A stretch of DNA of 64,000 bases, from positions 58,737,617 through 58,801,616 of the forward strand of contig JACSVZ010000002.1 in the NCBI GenBank assembly GCA_014706295.1. The letters run 5' to 3'. The notes below the pieces were generated by a model. That model did no database searches, was not told the DNA's origin, and was given only the letters and a program-made list of their open reading frames with translations. This document shows, in pieces, positions 1-43,330 of the stretch (positions are counted from its first letter, which is position 1; each line of letters starts with the position of its first letter). Source of the DNA: Lycocorax pyrrhopterus obiensis. Its lineage: Eukaryota; Chordata; Aves; Passeriformes; Paradisaeidae. Position numbers and translations under genes: made by a program.

Positions 1-3000
1 TAATTTTGAGGTCTTGGCAGCTTGTCACCACAATTCCCACTTCCTACTCTAGTAAATTTCTTGTCTGCTTTGAGCTTTTATTCCATGGAAGAAGTCAAGC
101 TTGTAAAGCCCACAGGATGCCTGCCTGCTGATGGGTACACAGAGAATTACAATAGGAAAACCTCATGATCTGTGTGTTGCTAGAAAGACATTAACTTCTG
201 GTAGGTTACACATGCTGCTTCTTCCTCACTCTAGGCAAAACTGAGTCCAGTCTCTGGAGGAAAATTACTTTCCTTGATAAGCAGAATGGAATAAATTATT
301 ACTTTCACCATCAAATTGGAATGAGTAGTGTCCAAACAGGTAAAAGCTGTACCTCCACAGGAAAAAAAATATCCTTTCTTAATTCAAGGCAAGCTACTTT
401 AACACGTGTATCCTTTGCTGTAGCTGTAGGTGAGATGCCCCTGACCATTTCGGAGTTACCAAAGTTACAGAGTAACTTCAGCAATGTAAGGCCTTCAAAC
501 AGATAACGACAACCAGTCTAAAGCAATTTCCAGACATGGTTGATGTCAGCCTTTATTCTTCTGGCAACCACTCCCTAAGCTATCCAGTCTTCCTAGTCAC
601 TGCTGTGTTTAGCAGCATGTCTTGGACCATACACTTCTTCCCTACTTTCAGCATAAATCGGACCTCTCTGTAAGGAGACTTGCAGCCAACACTGTTCTCC
701 TTGAATAGTTCATACCTGATTTCAAGTGAAGTTGGATTAGCACACGTGTAGTAAACAAGCTCAGCAGCTGATGGACTCTACAAGTTGGAATGAAACACCA
801 AGTTTAAGGGGTTTAATTGTCATCACCGTGACCTGCTTAAAGAGCTTAGGACACTATAATGTGCTCACAAACCCACTATCTGTGTAATAAGGTGGGTGTT
901 AGCTGCAGGAATCAAGCAGCTGTGTGCTGGTGTGGTTCATTTCTGGGCTGCCTAGTTCATAACTCTGGGATATGGAGTGTTCCACCGTGAATTAAAAGCA
1001 AAAAGGGCTTCATATGTCTTAAAGCTTTAACTGGCCTTCTGTTAAAGGAGATGATTAACTGGGTGTCCAATAACTAAGATCTCGCAGTATTTCGTTTTGG
1101 AAACATTGATGAGTCAAATCAGGCAATGTTTATAAGGGTTATAAAATGAGTAATTCTGAGTGTTTCATAAAGCAGTGACTTCTAAAAAGTGATTCCTTTT
1201 GCTTGTCTCTGATATAGAAAGGTCACAGATCTTTGTGAAACTTTCTGGTTTGTGTACTTACAGAAACTGCACACTAATCAGCACTTTGATATTTTCTGTC
1301 CCAGTTTGAGTAAAACTGCTTGGAAAAATCAAGGACTGGGTGGGGAGGGCAATGTTAGGGATTTTTCAATAACTTATTCTATTTTGGTAAGTGTTACACA
1401 TTCAGTACTTTTCCTCTTGCTGAGTTCCTTGGTGAAAGTAATTTGTAAATATCATGATGTACTGAATAATTCTTCTAAACAAACAAACATAACATTTAGC
1501 TAATTACCACGGACAGAAAACTGTAAAAATTGAGGTTTTGCAACACCTTTGTTTTTTATTGCTTTTAGCACTAGTTGTGCATACACTGTTGGTGAGAGAA
1601 AGATTCTCTATTACCCTGTTACAGTACCTCTTACACTGAAAGACTAATAAAGCTTTTAGTCATCAAAATTAATACTATTTCCTATCACACTTCCATATAT
1701 TTTTAGTTTAAAACCTAAAAAAATATATTTATTGGTACCCATTTTTGGAACTAAATCAGCTTATAATGCAAGAACATTCATATCCTTGATCTTTCTCAAA
1801 TACTAACCTATAGAACAAGTTGGTTTGTATAATTGTCTATCTCACCACTTGTCCCTTTCCAAAATGTCTTTTATTTCAATGCCCTACATAGTTTCTTACT
1901 TTGTGGAGGTTTTGCAGTACAGAGTCCCATTTGAACCTTTCATGCAGTTGCAATTCTTTTGTTTTACATCTTCCAGAAAAAAAAAATTAAGTAGTGTTTG
2001 TACACTGACAATAATTCTCACAAGCAATAAAACTAGCACTAAGTAAAGATTATTTGTTTCATTCTCTCTCCCTGTGGGTGCTGTACATGTATATGACTGT
2101 CACATTCTAGAACAGAAGAAAGAAATTAATCAGTGTTTAAACTGCAGATATTCCCTGTATAATAACCTGATTTACTCAATCTAAAAAGCAAGGATTTTTC
2201 AAATATGTCCAACTAATTTGATGATTTAAACAAACCTCATAAATCCAGATTGGTTGGTTTTCTGTGTCATCTTGCTTTGTGTTCTACCTTGTGTTAAAAA
2301 AATGATGATTTTTGTTGCATATTTCTGTAATTGGAATATAATTATGCCATAAATTAATTAATTTATTAGAAAAATGAGGCCAGGCAAAAGGGGGAGTTTG
2401 CCTGTTCTAAATTTATGTCTGCTGATGACATTATTTCCATCCTCAGTAAGCACTGAGGATTGAAGCAGGTTAGAAGTGCTGTTACGGATTCCTTCACAGG
2501 AAATACTGAAAAATGATATTTAATTAATCCAGTTAAAATGTCGTAAGAAAACAATGGTCATGCATTGCTTTCTATTGAACTTTGCGAATTTGTACAGTGA
2601 AATTGTTTTCTTGCTATTTTGGCAGGAAAAGGCCAAGCAATTATTGTATTTTTGAAGAATCTGTGATCACAGAATAGTTATTTTCTTCTCAAACAAAATG
2701 TCACTTTACAGAAAGGCATATCTTGGTAACTGTTTTACTGACTGTGTCATTGTCTGACTTAGCCTCACTTGACTAACTAGCGTGTTTAAGGATGAAAATA
2801 ACTAGATGCAGGCATCAAGGTCTCATTTTCTTTGGATTGGCATTCAATTTGTTTGCAGACATAGGGAGGAACCAATGATTTAAATCTTTTCAGGCCATCA
2901 TTTTTATTTTGTAATTTTTATTTAACTGCTCCACTTTGTATAGCAAAAACAAAGGCAGATTTTATTGTAACCAAACAGGACATGTTACATGAACTGCTTT

Positions 3001-4299
3001 GCATCTCAACCAGTGAATCTAAGTTCTTCTCCTATACCCCTCCTAAAGATGCCAGGTACTGCCCAGATGAGCAAACCCCCCTGCTGCACCAAAAGCAGTT
3101 ACAAAGCTCATAAAAAGGAACGAGAAGACCTAAATGTTGGAAAAGGGGAATTGACAGCAGAAGTAACAGCGGGAGAAAGATGATGGAAAAACACCAGGAT
3201 GAATCTTACAGTGACAAGGGGGAGATAATGGGGGAAGGTGCCAACAAGAACAAGACCCAAATGTCTAGCAGAGCCCATTGAATATCAAGAGTCTGTATCA
3301 TAATCAGAAGTTCTTAGACCCTGCCTTAATCAAGACCAGAAGCTGCAGTCCTAAGAATCTGGACACATGGAAGCATAGCAAGAAAAGGAGAGATTCTGGA
3401 CATGCTGAACCCATTTCGGTAGCTTTGCTTCTGGCCAGTGTTTACTTTGGCTTTTAAATCTAATGTACACAAGATCAGAGAGAGGTACCTAGGGATCATG
3501 ACAAGGCATGACACAATTTTAGGTGTTTCTTCTGTAGTGGTCTTTAGCTCATGCATGATAGAAAAGAAGAGTGGGACCTGGCAAAAAAGTATTCCCCTTG
3601 TAGTGGCACTGTTTGGAAGTGACCTGAATCCATCTTAGTTGGTGAGTTGCTACCTGCAAGTTATTGATTTATTTTAATTTTTCCGTGTCTGTCAGCCGAA
3701 TGTCACTCAGCATGTTAATTCAAAATATTCCCCATAGGACTGAACTGGGAGCCCTGAAAAAATTGTCCACCATGCCCTGCTTACTGCTCCCTGTCTTCCT
3801 TCAGAGATACAGTCTGTGGCCCATCCTTAAACCCAGGAGATCTGCCATGGGGAAACGAATAGTGGATTTTTTTCCCCCATGAGCATATAACTTTCTCAGC
3901 TTATAGTTTCAATGCTCCATATGAATTTAAAATGTGTCTTGGGATTTGAGCAATTTTAACAGTGCTTCAGTATTTCTTTCTGATGCTAATATATTTATTT
4001 GAGGACTAGCCCTCTAAGTATTTCTACGTATGGATAACTAAGAACATGTTTGCCTGGTGTTGTCAGCTTCAGTAGTTCATTACAGCATGAATCTATATCA
4101 AATCCAGACAAAAAGTGCATGCCATTAAAATGTTACTTTGCAAGAGAAAATACAACTAGGATCTGTTTATGTGTGACACGTTGTTCAGACAGAAAGGGAA
4201 AGAGAATGAATTAATAAATATTTACCTCACTTTGAACTGTTATATTATCAAGATTCTTATCCAGGTGAAGTGCACTGTAGAAGAAACAAGGCCTTATAA
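1..4299. other. Upstream intergenic DNA, no gene recognised
   Basis: AT-rich, stop-rich sequence. Open frames here are short (under about 85 codons), lack recognisable domains and are not bordered by convincing splice sites. In mammals the neighbour upstream of TGFBR1 is COL15A1, but I see no collagen repeats or endostatin-like coding sequence, so any link to that gene's 3' end would be a guess. No CR1 or LTR segment could be identified by eye. Confidence 0.6.
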
Positions 4300-4850
4300 A
4301 AGCAGTGTTGGTTGAACAACTGCAAGGAAAAGGGAGGCAGGAGATCAGTGTGCCATGTGGTGCCGGGGGGTGTGGAGGGTGCTGTCCTGAACACTGTGAA
4401 CTGGGAAGGCACCGTCTGGCAGAGACAGTACACGGGGCTTGCAAGAGTGACTGCAAGTAACGTGGAAAAACACCTGTGATCTGCGTGACTTGGCCTGTGA
4501 CTTGACCTGGGAGGGTCACAGTGCAAGCAAAACAAGAAACAAAAGGAGTATAAAAGCTTGTGCTGAGGGACTCTGAACTGATGCAGGATCCGGACGCAAG
4601 AGTCAGGTAATGGAGCTGAGGGATGGGGTGGATTTCCAGAGCAAGCAGGTAGCTGCTGGGAGAGTGGTTACTTGATCCCAAGGGGGAAGGAGGAGAGCCT
4701 CTCCTGCTCTGCCTCCCGTGCAAAGCTAATAAAGCTGTGGATAGAAGTAACAACCTCAATCATGGTCATTTTCTTCACGAGGCGGATCCTAGTTGCCCCA
4801 GGTTTTAAGATTCACGTGTTGCCTCAGACGGGTATTTGGACTGTGCGAGT
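4300..4850 (+). mobile_element. Possible LTR remnant beside the TGFBR1 promoter
   Basis: The segment has the order expected of a retroviral LTR. A TATA box (TATAAAAG, 4549-4556) is followed about 180 bp later by a poly(A) signal (AATAAA, 4728-4733), then a T-rich stretch resembling U5. Base composition is more GC-rich than the DNA to its left and precedes the CpG island. I could not define the ends or a target-site duplication, and I do not recognise the family. Long minus-strand open frames over 4211-4759 look incidental. It could instead be ordinary promoter-proximal DNA with chance motifs. Confidence 0.3.
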
Positions 4851-5497
4851 TTGCTTCCCGATTCCCAGTTAACTCCTGAAGTTACGTGCAGACTGTGCAA
4901 TAAGCTGGGATCTACACCCGTGGTCTGGCACCGCTCTTCCCTCGCACGGGGACAAAGCCCATGGGCTCAGCGCTGTGGCTCCCGCTGCTGCGGGAGAGCA
5001 AACCCTCCGCTCCGGGACGGCGGAGCGGCTGCAGGACTGGCCGCGGGAGCGCCGGGCTGTTCCGTGCCACCGGGAGCTGGCACGTGCTGGGGAGCGCAGG
5101 GCGCGGGGCAGGAGCTGCCGCTGCCCGTGCGCTGCAGCCCCGGTCCGGCCGGCGGCCCCGCAGAGATCGGCCCGGGGCTCCGCACGCTCCCTCCGCCCAT
5201 CCGCAGCGCCTCCCGAGAGGAGCAATTCCTCGGCTACCGCTCTTTTCCGCAAGCTCCCAAGGCAACGCGAGGGTGCCCACCCGCACCTCCCCTCCAGCGG
5301 CGCCGCTGCCCCCGCGGCTCCGCACGCAGCGCTGCCAGCGGGTCCCTCCCCGCCGCTGGCAGCGCCTCAGCCGCTCGCCCGAGCACACTCGCAACGCCCG
5401 GACGCGCGGGGAAGCTCCATGCCCGCTGCCAAGGTCCCTTCGGGATCCGCACCGAGGGGACGGAGCGGCCGCTCTCCCGCCAGGACACCCCCGGCTC

Positions 5498-5650
5498 TGG
5501 CCCCCGCCCCTCCCCGCCCCGCCGGGAGGGGGCGCCGCCGACCCACCCCGCGGCCGCGCGGGTCGCGCCCCGCTCCCGCCGCCTGTTGTTGTCGGGGCTG
5601 CCCGCGGCCGCCGGGGGGCGGGGCCGGGGCGCGGCGACCAATCAGGCGGC
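5498..5650 (+). promoter_or_regulatory. TGFBR1: Core promoter motifs: GC boxes and CCAAT box
   Basis: Two back-to-back CCCCGCCCC elements (5502-5510 and 5512-5520) and a GGGGCGGGG (5615-5623) are canonical Sp1/KLF sites. A CCAAT box in the NF-Y context ACCAATCA lies at 5638-5642, about 153 bp before the start codon. There is no TATA box between it and the ATG. This arrangement fits a dispersed-initiation CpG promoter, with transcription probably starting between the CCAAT box and the ATG. Confidence 0.6.
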
Positions 5651-5794
5651 GCCGCCGCCGCCGCGTCGGTGGCATTCGCGGCCGGAGCGGGCCGGGAGGG
5701 CGCACGCAGCGCGAGCGCCGCGCCGGTCCCTGGGCGGGCGGAGCGGGCGCGCGTCGCGAGGCGGTTCCCGGCTCCGGGGACTCGCGGCCGGGAC

Positions 5795-36711
<30,917 letters not shown>

Positions 36712-36787
36712 TCCTGGATTTGTTACCGAAGAACACTGTAAAAATCCCTATCTGCACCAGAATGGCGTGTTAAGAAGGTTAATTGTT

Positions 36788-36795
36788 CTACCTCA
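36788..36795 (+). promoter_or_regulatory. TGFBR1: let-7/miR-98 8-mer target site (CTACCTCA)
   Basis: A perfect 8-mer complement to the let-7 family seed, with A opposite position 1, 77 nt after the stop codon. That is inside the window near the stop where sites are usually effective. TGFBR1 is a known let-7 target in mammals. Repression in this species is inferred. Confidence 0.7.
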
Positions 36796-37150
36796 CTGGG
36801 GGAACAGAAGGATATTGCTGCCTTTTAGTACTTCATAGGAACGTCGCTTATTAGGATTTTTGTGGATGTGCTAAACAGTTGTGTTGGGTCTTTCTGTGCA
36901 CTATGAACCTCTTTCCCAGGTTACTTACAAAACATCATGTACTCTAGTTTCATTAATCTATAATTTTTTATTTGGGAAGTTGATAGCTGGTCTTTGCTAG
37001 TTAACTGTGCTAAAAGTAGGAGGTCACTTCTAAAATGAAACTGGTTCACTGTATTGTTCTACAGTGCATTGATGGCTCTTAAAGCAACTTTGTTCCTGCC
37101 TGGTACATTGACTATTCTGAACCACTGTCTCGATTCCTTGATTCAGATTG

Positions 37151-37158
37151 TGAATGTA
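37151..37158 (+). promoter_or_regulatory. TGFBR1: miR-181 8-mer target site (TGAATGTA)
   Basis: A full 8-mer match to the miR-181 family seed in the proximal 3' UTR. miR-181 is reported to act on the TGF-beta pathway in mammals. The site is seen directly; its use is inferred. Confidence 0.5.
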
Positions 37159-38871
37159 CTATTGGAGTATATACCTGGCTAGCTATTAAGGTAGTGTATC
37201 TTTTGGACTCTTACCTTGACTTACAAATTGACCTCATTCAGTTGTGGGAACATAACTTATGCAACTATACTTTATACATAATTACTGGGTTTTTTCCACT
37301 TTTTCAGAACATTACATTGCCTTCAAAATAGATTGTATTACACCAGTAAGTGCCACTTTTGAGTCTTTTAATGCAAAATAGTAGGGACGTACAAAGCCTA
37401 TGGTACTTTTGGTTTCAAAAATACAAGTTGAAAATTGTTCCTTTGCCTAGCTAAGATCTAACTCTCACTCGTTGCAACAGTGAGTACATAATTCATGGAA
37501 TATCTTCAATTTTACCAAAATCTGACTATTGAAACCACTGTAGGAGTTTTAAATAGTGTAAGCTAGTAAATTCACTGTCATATTTTGTAATTGTCAAGTT
37601 ATGAGTCATAATTACATAGAAGATTTTTTTATCAAGTGGTACTTCTAAAATGCTTGAAGTACCTATCTACTTCAGAAAAGTAGCAGGAGAGTAAAATGTT
37701 AAGGGAGATTTTGCTTCATTAAATAAGTATGAAAAGCATATTTTCTGTGCAGTTCTGCCGAGTCTTAAGGCTGAAAGAACAATATTTGCAATTACACAAG
37801 GATTAAGTGCGCCCGTAATTAGAGAAAGGTTATTTGGGCTTTTGTACTAGAAAGGTCAAAGCTGCTTATAAATTTTATGTGCATGTATGTTGTGTGTGCC
37901 TCATACACAAAGTGGTGAGCTAGAGAAGGTGGTGAGCTGCAGGTCTTTGGATACAAATACCAGGGGATTCCAGCAATCCTCTTCATAGTTAGAAGAACAA
38001 AGCTTATGGTGGCTTGTGTTGTCATAAGAACACAAAAGAATATGCATGGCTTTAGTCAAGATTTCCCTGAGTTTTTAAGGGTATCATAAGATTTTCACAA
38101 ACTTGTTTAGAAATTGAATTACTTCCTGCCCAAATGTACAACAAAAACCTGTTGTTACCAGGATATTTTGTTAATTGCAATTTTAGAAAGAGTGTGGTTG
38201 ACCTTCGGTTTCATTAATGTCTAAAACAGTAGTATTTCAGTATGTAAATCTGCCTGGTAATTAATATGCTGCCTAACCTGCCACTCTCCAGAACACATCA
38301 ATACCCATCCCATTATGCAACACACATGCCAACCTTCACTTAGCTTCCTTTTCATCCCCCAGCATAGAGCCCACTGAGAGTTTCTCACCAAGATGGTGGC
38401 AGTGGCAGGGTGGGTGCTGGCAGCAGCACAATCGAGGTTCTGTTCCGTCGTCTGTGATGTGTGGCAGCTAAAGCAGGAGGAGGAATGGGGCCCAGGAAGA
38501 AGAGGCTACATAGGTGATGGAAGCCTTACCCAAGAAAAGCCTTAACACTTAATTTTTCTTTGTTTCCGTATTCTTACTGCTTGCTTGGAGATAGGTTTAA
38601 ATGATGTCAGAATTACAGATCCTCGGAGGTTGAACTGCAAATAATGAAATGCTTTTGTCAACAACAAAATGGTTGAGTTTATTCATACTGGAAGACAGTA
38701 TCCAGGAGAAAAGGGAAAAATAGGAGAAGTTCTTAGAAAACAATTAGGCTTAAACATAGGTACAGCTGTCACACTTATGTTTGTTTGGCATTATCTGACA
38801 AGTCAGGCTTATGTGCTTCAGGCCTCTGTCAATCAAATCTGGATTAAAAAATACTTCATGTAGGTATTTTA

Positions 38872-38877
38872 AATAAA
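38872..38877 (+). terminator. TGFBR1: Possible proximal poly(A) signal
   Basis: AATAAA followed within 30 bp by a modest GT-containing stretch (TTTGTGCACTTGG..GTTGTG). Use would shorten the UTR to about 2.2 kb and drop the miR-133 site while keeping the let-7 and miR-181 sites. Confidence 0.35.
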
Positions 38878-39846
38878 CTATGCCTTTGTGCACTTGGACA
38901 GTTGTGCACCACAGAGTTTTTCGATTATGACTGTTCAAAAAAAATGTTTGAATATAATGTAACTCCCAAGCCTACCTACTTGGCAGCCTCTCTAGCAAGT
39001 TCTATGTATCTGTAGAGATACTTGAAGAAAATGGGTCATCATGAAAATAGGTCAGGGTTTCCAAGCTAATTTCAAAGGCTTCCCAGTTAGCAATTTAATT
39101 TTTTGTTTTGTAACTTGGTTACATTTCAAATTTTCATAAGTGTCCTGGGGTCCTCCCATAGATACAAATGCTCTTACTTCAGAAATATCAGGCTACTGGA
39201 GTGCTTCAGATGTCTATAGTAATTTTGATGGTAACAGGAGGGCTTGCAGTATAATTCATCGAATAATTTTAGTGGCTTTTTTAGCACCCACAAAACCTTA
39301 TCAGCAAAACATTTAATTTCCTAAAATATAAGGAACTGTTCTGTTGCATTTTAAAGAGGACGTACAGCAGCTGAACAGCATCATGGCACACAGATGATTC
39401 TGTCAACAATATAAATGTGTGTTATATTGTCTCAACCACCTGCAAATCCTCATTCTCCTGATTTGCTAGCAATTGTTCTTACTTTGTTCAAAATTTAGCT
39501 CTGTAATAGAAGCTTGCAAAAACAAAGCACAGAAGGATGCTTGATGCAGTGTGTGACATAAGGAACAGTATTTTAGAACAACCTTATCATTCTTATTGGG
39601 CTGCAGAACAGGAAAATTCTGAATAGAGCTATATGTATCCTCAGTTCTGCCACCACGACTTCAAGCTTTGTTCTTCTTTTCCATTATATGAACTGAACAC
39701 CTTTTACAAAGGCTGTGTCTGTATATATTATGTAACTTTAAATGTTACCTGTGTAAGATCATATCTTATATATATGGACACAGGTACACATAAGTATTTT
39801 TTAAATTAAGATTGTAATATCACCAGATCTGCTCTTGGAAATCCAG

Positions 39847-39856
39847 GGGGACCAAA
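39847..39856 (+). promoter_or_regulatory. TGFBR1: Extended miR-133 target site (GGGGACCAAA)
   Basis: Ten contiguous bases complementary to the 5' end of miR-133 (seed match GGACCAAA, 39849-39856, with GG continuing the pairing). miR-133 is muscle-specific and antifibrotic, and TGFBR1 has been proposed among its targets. Function here is inferred. Confidence 0.5.
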
Positions 39857-40950
39857 ATATTTTAGCATTCAAAATATTAATTTTGTATCATTTCAAGTAT
39901 ATACCAAAACAGTTTCTGATTAATACTGATGCAAATGTTTATTGTAAATATTACATACATTATACATTCACTTAAGTTTTGTGGATTTAATCAACTTTCC
40001 ATTTTAGTAGCATTGAAGCCTCAGTTTGGTTTACAGACTTGTGACCAGATGGATATGGACATGGAGAACAAGGAGCATTGGAAATGGTCTGATGCTGAAA
40101 AGCCTGAAATGTCATTTTTGAAATGCTGGAATTCTTCAGGGACCTTCCAACCTTAAAAGCTGGAATTCTGGGATGTTTCTCAAGCAGACTTTCCAAGTAT
40201 GACACACTGTCACCCTCCAATGGTTCTGCTTGTAATCCTAAGAAAGACTTTGTATATAGGTAAAGACGTTGGGATTGACTATATGGGGACATGAAGGTGT
40301 CAAATGAAGTAAGAGGCTATTTTATTTTTTCAGTAATGGCTCTGAGTGGGATTGCCATGAAATTCACCTTTTAGTTAGTTCCTTGTTTATATTGTGCCAT
40401 TGAAATGATTGCAAGGTGTTAATCATTTTGTGTTTAAAAAACAAACAAACACAAAAACCCCTTCACCATATCAGTTGCTTTAAACTCCAATTACCTCTTA
40501 AAAGACCAAGGTACATTTACCTCATGTGTATATAATGTTTAATATTTTTCAGAATGTTCTCCAGGTTTGCAGTTACGTGTTTCTAGAAATATGGGTATTA
40601 CTAAATTTACAACTTCAGTGGTACTAAGTGTAATATCTGGTGCCCCAAAACACTTTAATTTTCTGTATTTTATTGTATTAGCAAGTTTGCTGCTTTGTCA
40701 CTGTAGCACCTGCCCTTACATAGCTGTGTGGATACTGCCTTGTAAATTTTACTTTTTGGATGATTTGAGGATCCTGTACAGATGAGTGTCACTTTTTTAA
40801 ACCTTACCAAATTGTGCATTTCCCTTACATTTCTGAAAATATGTATTGTATTTGTAGAGTATACATTTCAATGGATTGTAAATAGGACAGTAGAAGAGTG
40901 GATGCTTATGTTAAGTGCTAACACTACAGTAGAGAGATTAAAGCAGTGAA

Positions 40951-40990
40951 AATAAATAACTTTTTTCAAAATGTGTGAGTTGTCTTTCAG
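40951..40990 (+). terminator. TGFBR1: Main TGFBR1 poly(A) signal and GT-rich downstream element
   Basis: AATAAA (40951-40956) is followed by a T run and then a GT-rich stretch, ATGTGTGAGTTGTC (40971-40984): the classical cleavage arrangement. Cleavage would fall at about 40967-40972. Confidence 0.7.
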
Positions 40991-43160
40991 AACAAGAAGT
41001 TGCAGAAAGATATGGGTTTGTGTGTGATGTTCCTACCTGCTAAAATGTGGGTTTACTGTGAATTCATTTCTGAAAAGGAATTTCTTCTAGTACAAAAATG
41101 CTAAACAGATTTGCTACTGCCAAGGCAATCCACCTCATCTGTGCTATGCACATAATGACAAAGTGCCTGCTCTTCCTTGCCTCCTATAGTAATGTTGGTA
41201 TAAGAACCTTGCTGGTGTCTCTCATCTCCTGGACAAAACCAGTAATGACAAATTGTGTCCTCTCTACATTTATATTTGCATAGAAATAACAGAGCTGTTG
41301 AGGATTTTAGACTACTTCAGCAGCTCAGCACCTCAGTGCATCCCAGAACAGCAAGTAAAATGAGCTTGTGTTGGAGTGGATTGTTTCTGTGCAAAACTCA
41401 GTTTCAGGCTGGTGTTAAATTTCTGAGGGAAAGTGGAGATTTAGACACAACAAAAATAGGACATCTTGCCCTCACGTAAGTTTTGGCTCAGACAGAATTA
41501 CCAAAAATTACTTTTTCCAGCAAACTTTCTCCACAGTTGGAAGCCATAAGGTGTCCAGAGAAAGCCTATGGCTATGTCAAAACACTGCCTTCCTTTCAAA
41601 TGCTTTTACAGGAGCTATGATTATTTGGCTGAGAACACGTCCCTCTCCCATGAGTGGCTAAAGGAAGGCCTTTGCTACCACTGCAAGCAAACAAAATTCA
41701 GTAAAATCCTGAATCCCTCTACTGCATTTACTAGTAGAGGAAATGTGTGGCCTAGAACAAGCATAGTGATGTTGCTATCTACCAAACTTAGTTTTCATTA
41801 AGTAGTTTTCTCTGTTTTGTGCTTTGAGCGCCTGAGCCTAACAAATGAAAATTCATAAACAACAAACAATTACCACAAGTAACTTAAATGTGAGGATGTT
41901 TTAGGATCATTTTAGAGGAGACGCTGAATTCAGGAGATCTGCATGCTGATTTGGATTGCAAGTCAGGATAAAGAGTGGCAGACTTTCAGCTGGCTCTTTT
42001 GCCTGGTATAATTTTTTTTTAATTTTTAAAGTGTGGGACTGTTGAAAGGGGTTCTTTTTAATACCCACTGCAGCCAAGCAATTAATATTTTCTGTAGGTG
42101 CAGCATAACTAAAGAGTATATAAACAAACCATTTCTATGCAGTACCAAGTACTGCAACTTTCCTTTTATCAATTTTTGTTGTATTGGTAACTGATGTATA
42201 GGGATGTACCCAGTAATTGTAGTATAGCATAAGGGTGGTCCTGGCAGAAAATAAATTCCTTTTAAATAGGAAATCAGGAATTCCAAATTTCTCACTCAGT
42301 GCTCTTACTAGCTTTCTTTATTTATCCATCCAAGCCATAATGTTTTAATTGGAACTAGCAGTGTTCATTGTTTTGCTGATGAAGGGTTACTAGAATCTCA
42401 CACTGCAAACCCCCTTACTGACATGATGGGCTGCTGTTTTGAGTCTCATAGTTCTATCTTGGAGTGGCTGGAATTGTTCCCAAGCCTTCCCAATTGGAAA
42501 AAAAGAAATGTTGGCATAGCATTTCCTTTGTCAACTTGACTGGGCTGCAAATAAAATCCAGTAATGCTCAAGAAACCCACACCCTTAAGTCTTCCTCAGA
42601 GTTTCTTGAAAATAAGATTTAAATCCCCAGTCTCTGAGATGAAATGGTACCTGAAATCATTACCTCTATTCTGAGAAGGGAAAAAAAAGCCAGAGCAAAC
42701 CATGCTGATAGGTTCCTCTGCAAGATTGCAGTGTTTATTGGTATTAAAAGCGTACTCACTGGAGATGAAGAGTCGACATCCTCAAGCTGTGTTTCTAATT
42801 AGCTCAATTAGGAAAATGAGAAGAGCTCTCCCACCTGCCAGTAGCAGAAAGTGTATGTAAGCTGTTGAAGAATTGGGCACATGATACTCAATTTTATATA
42901 ATATCAAATATATTTATGAAGGTTTTTAAATGAGGGGAGAAGGAGTTAGAAATACGCCTTTAAATCCAAGCAGGATGCAGGACTTAACGGGATGCCTAGT
43001 GAAGGAAAATAGATCAGGGAAAGGGAGAGGCTTAGGTGACCTGGAGAGGAGCGAGCCTGGGAAAACTGAGGAATAAGGAGATAAAAAAGGTGAGTCATAT
43101 ATAAATAGTGGACTAGTCAGTGTGCCAGTCTGTCTGTGGAGCAGTGGGAAAGCCCAGAGT
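40976..43160. other. Intergenic DNA downstream of TGFBR1
   Basis: AT-rich sequence with no exon-like segments, RNA genes or recognisable transposons. Open frames are under about 95 codons and have no domain signatures. Confidence 0.6.
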
Positions 43161-43164
43161 GAGC

Positions 43165-43330
43165 AGAGCCAAGTGACAGCAGCTGGAGTGGGACCACAGG
43201 TCATGGTGCCCACATGTCCGTAGTGCTGGTAACTGGAGTGGGGGTCCAGGCACCAGCGGCTGCAGTGGGACTGCAGCTCCAGGTACCAGCAGCCAGGGAG
43301 ACTGGGATTCTGGGCAGCTGCTTGCAGGGT
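43165..43330 (-). repeat. Inverted relative of the CCAGTTGCTGG motif array
   Basis: Read on the minus strand, three units recur about 45-50 bp apart: CCCACTCCAGCTGCTG (near 43190), CCCACTCCAGTTACCAG (near 43235) and CCCACTGCAGCCGCTGG (near 43260). The intron 6 array contains CCACTCCAGTTGCTGG (33267-33282), so the two segments belong to one repeat family in opposite orientation. The element around it probably extends further, but its limits are not visible to me. Confidence 0.45.

Larger units (their letters stand above)
36712..40975 (+). other. TGFBR1: TGFBR1 3' untranslated region (about 4.26 kb)
   Basis: From the stop codon to the best poly(A) site. The length is of the same order as the long mammalian TGFBR1 3' UTR. 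It is AT-rich with microRNA seed matches, listed separately. A GC-richer insert-like patch lies at about 38385-38520, and an A-rich (CAAA)n stretch at about 40434-40460. A weak CR1-3'-end-like stretch near 40135-40180 is too degraded to call. Open frames inside are non-coding. Confidence 0.8.

Noticed and set aside
1..4299. 3' end of COL15A1, the upstream neighbour in mammals
   Set aside because: No collagen repeats, endostatin-like sequence or convincing terminal exon is visible; gene order alone is not evidence.
4211..4759. 182-codon minus-strand open frame
   Set aside because: Low-complexity Ser/Pro/Leu composition, no recognisable domain, and it overlaps an LTR-like segment. Likely chance.
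4961..5794. In-frame N-terminal extension of TGFBR1 upstream of 5795
   Set aside because: The frame lacks stops, but an extension would bury the signal peptide, overlap promoter motifs and has no counterpart in TGFBR1 of other vertebrates. The ATG at 5795 has strong context.
40135..40180. Possible CR1 3' end in the 3' UTR
   Set aside because: GACCTTCCAACCTT followed by GGAATTCTGGG is suggestive, but the match is too short and lacks the terminal repeats.
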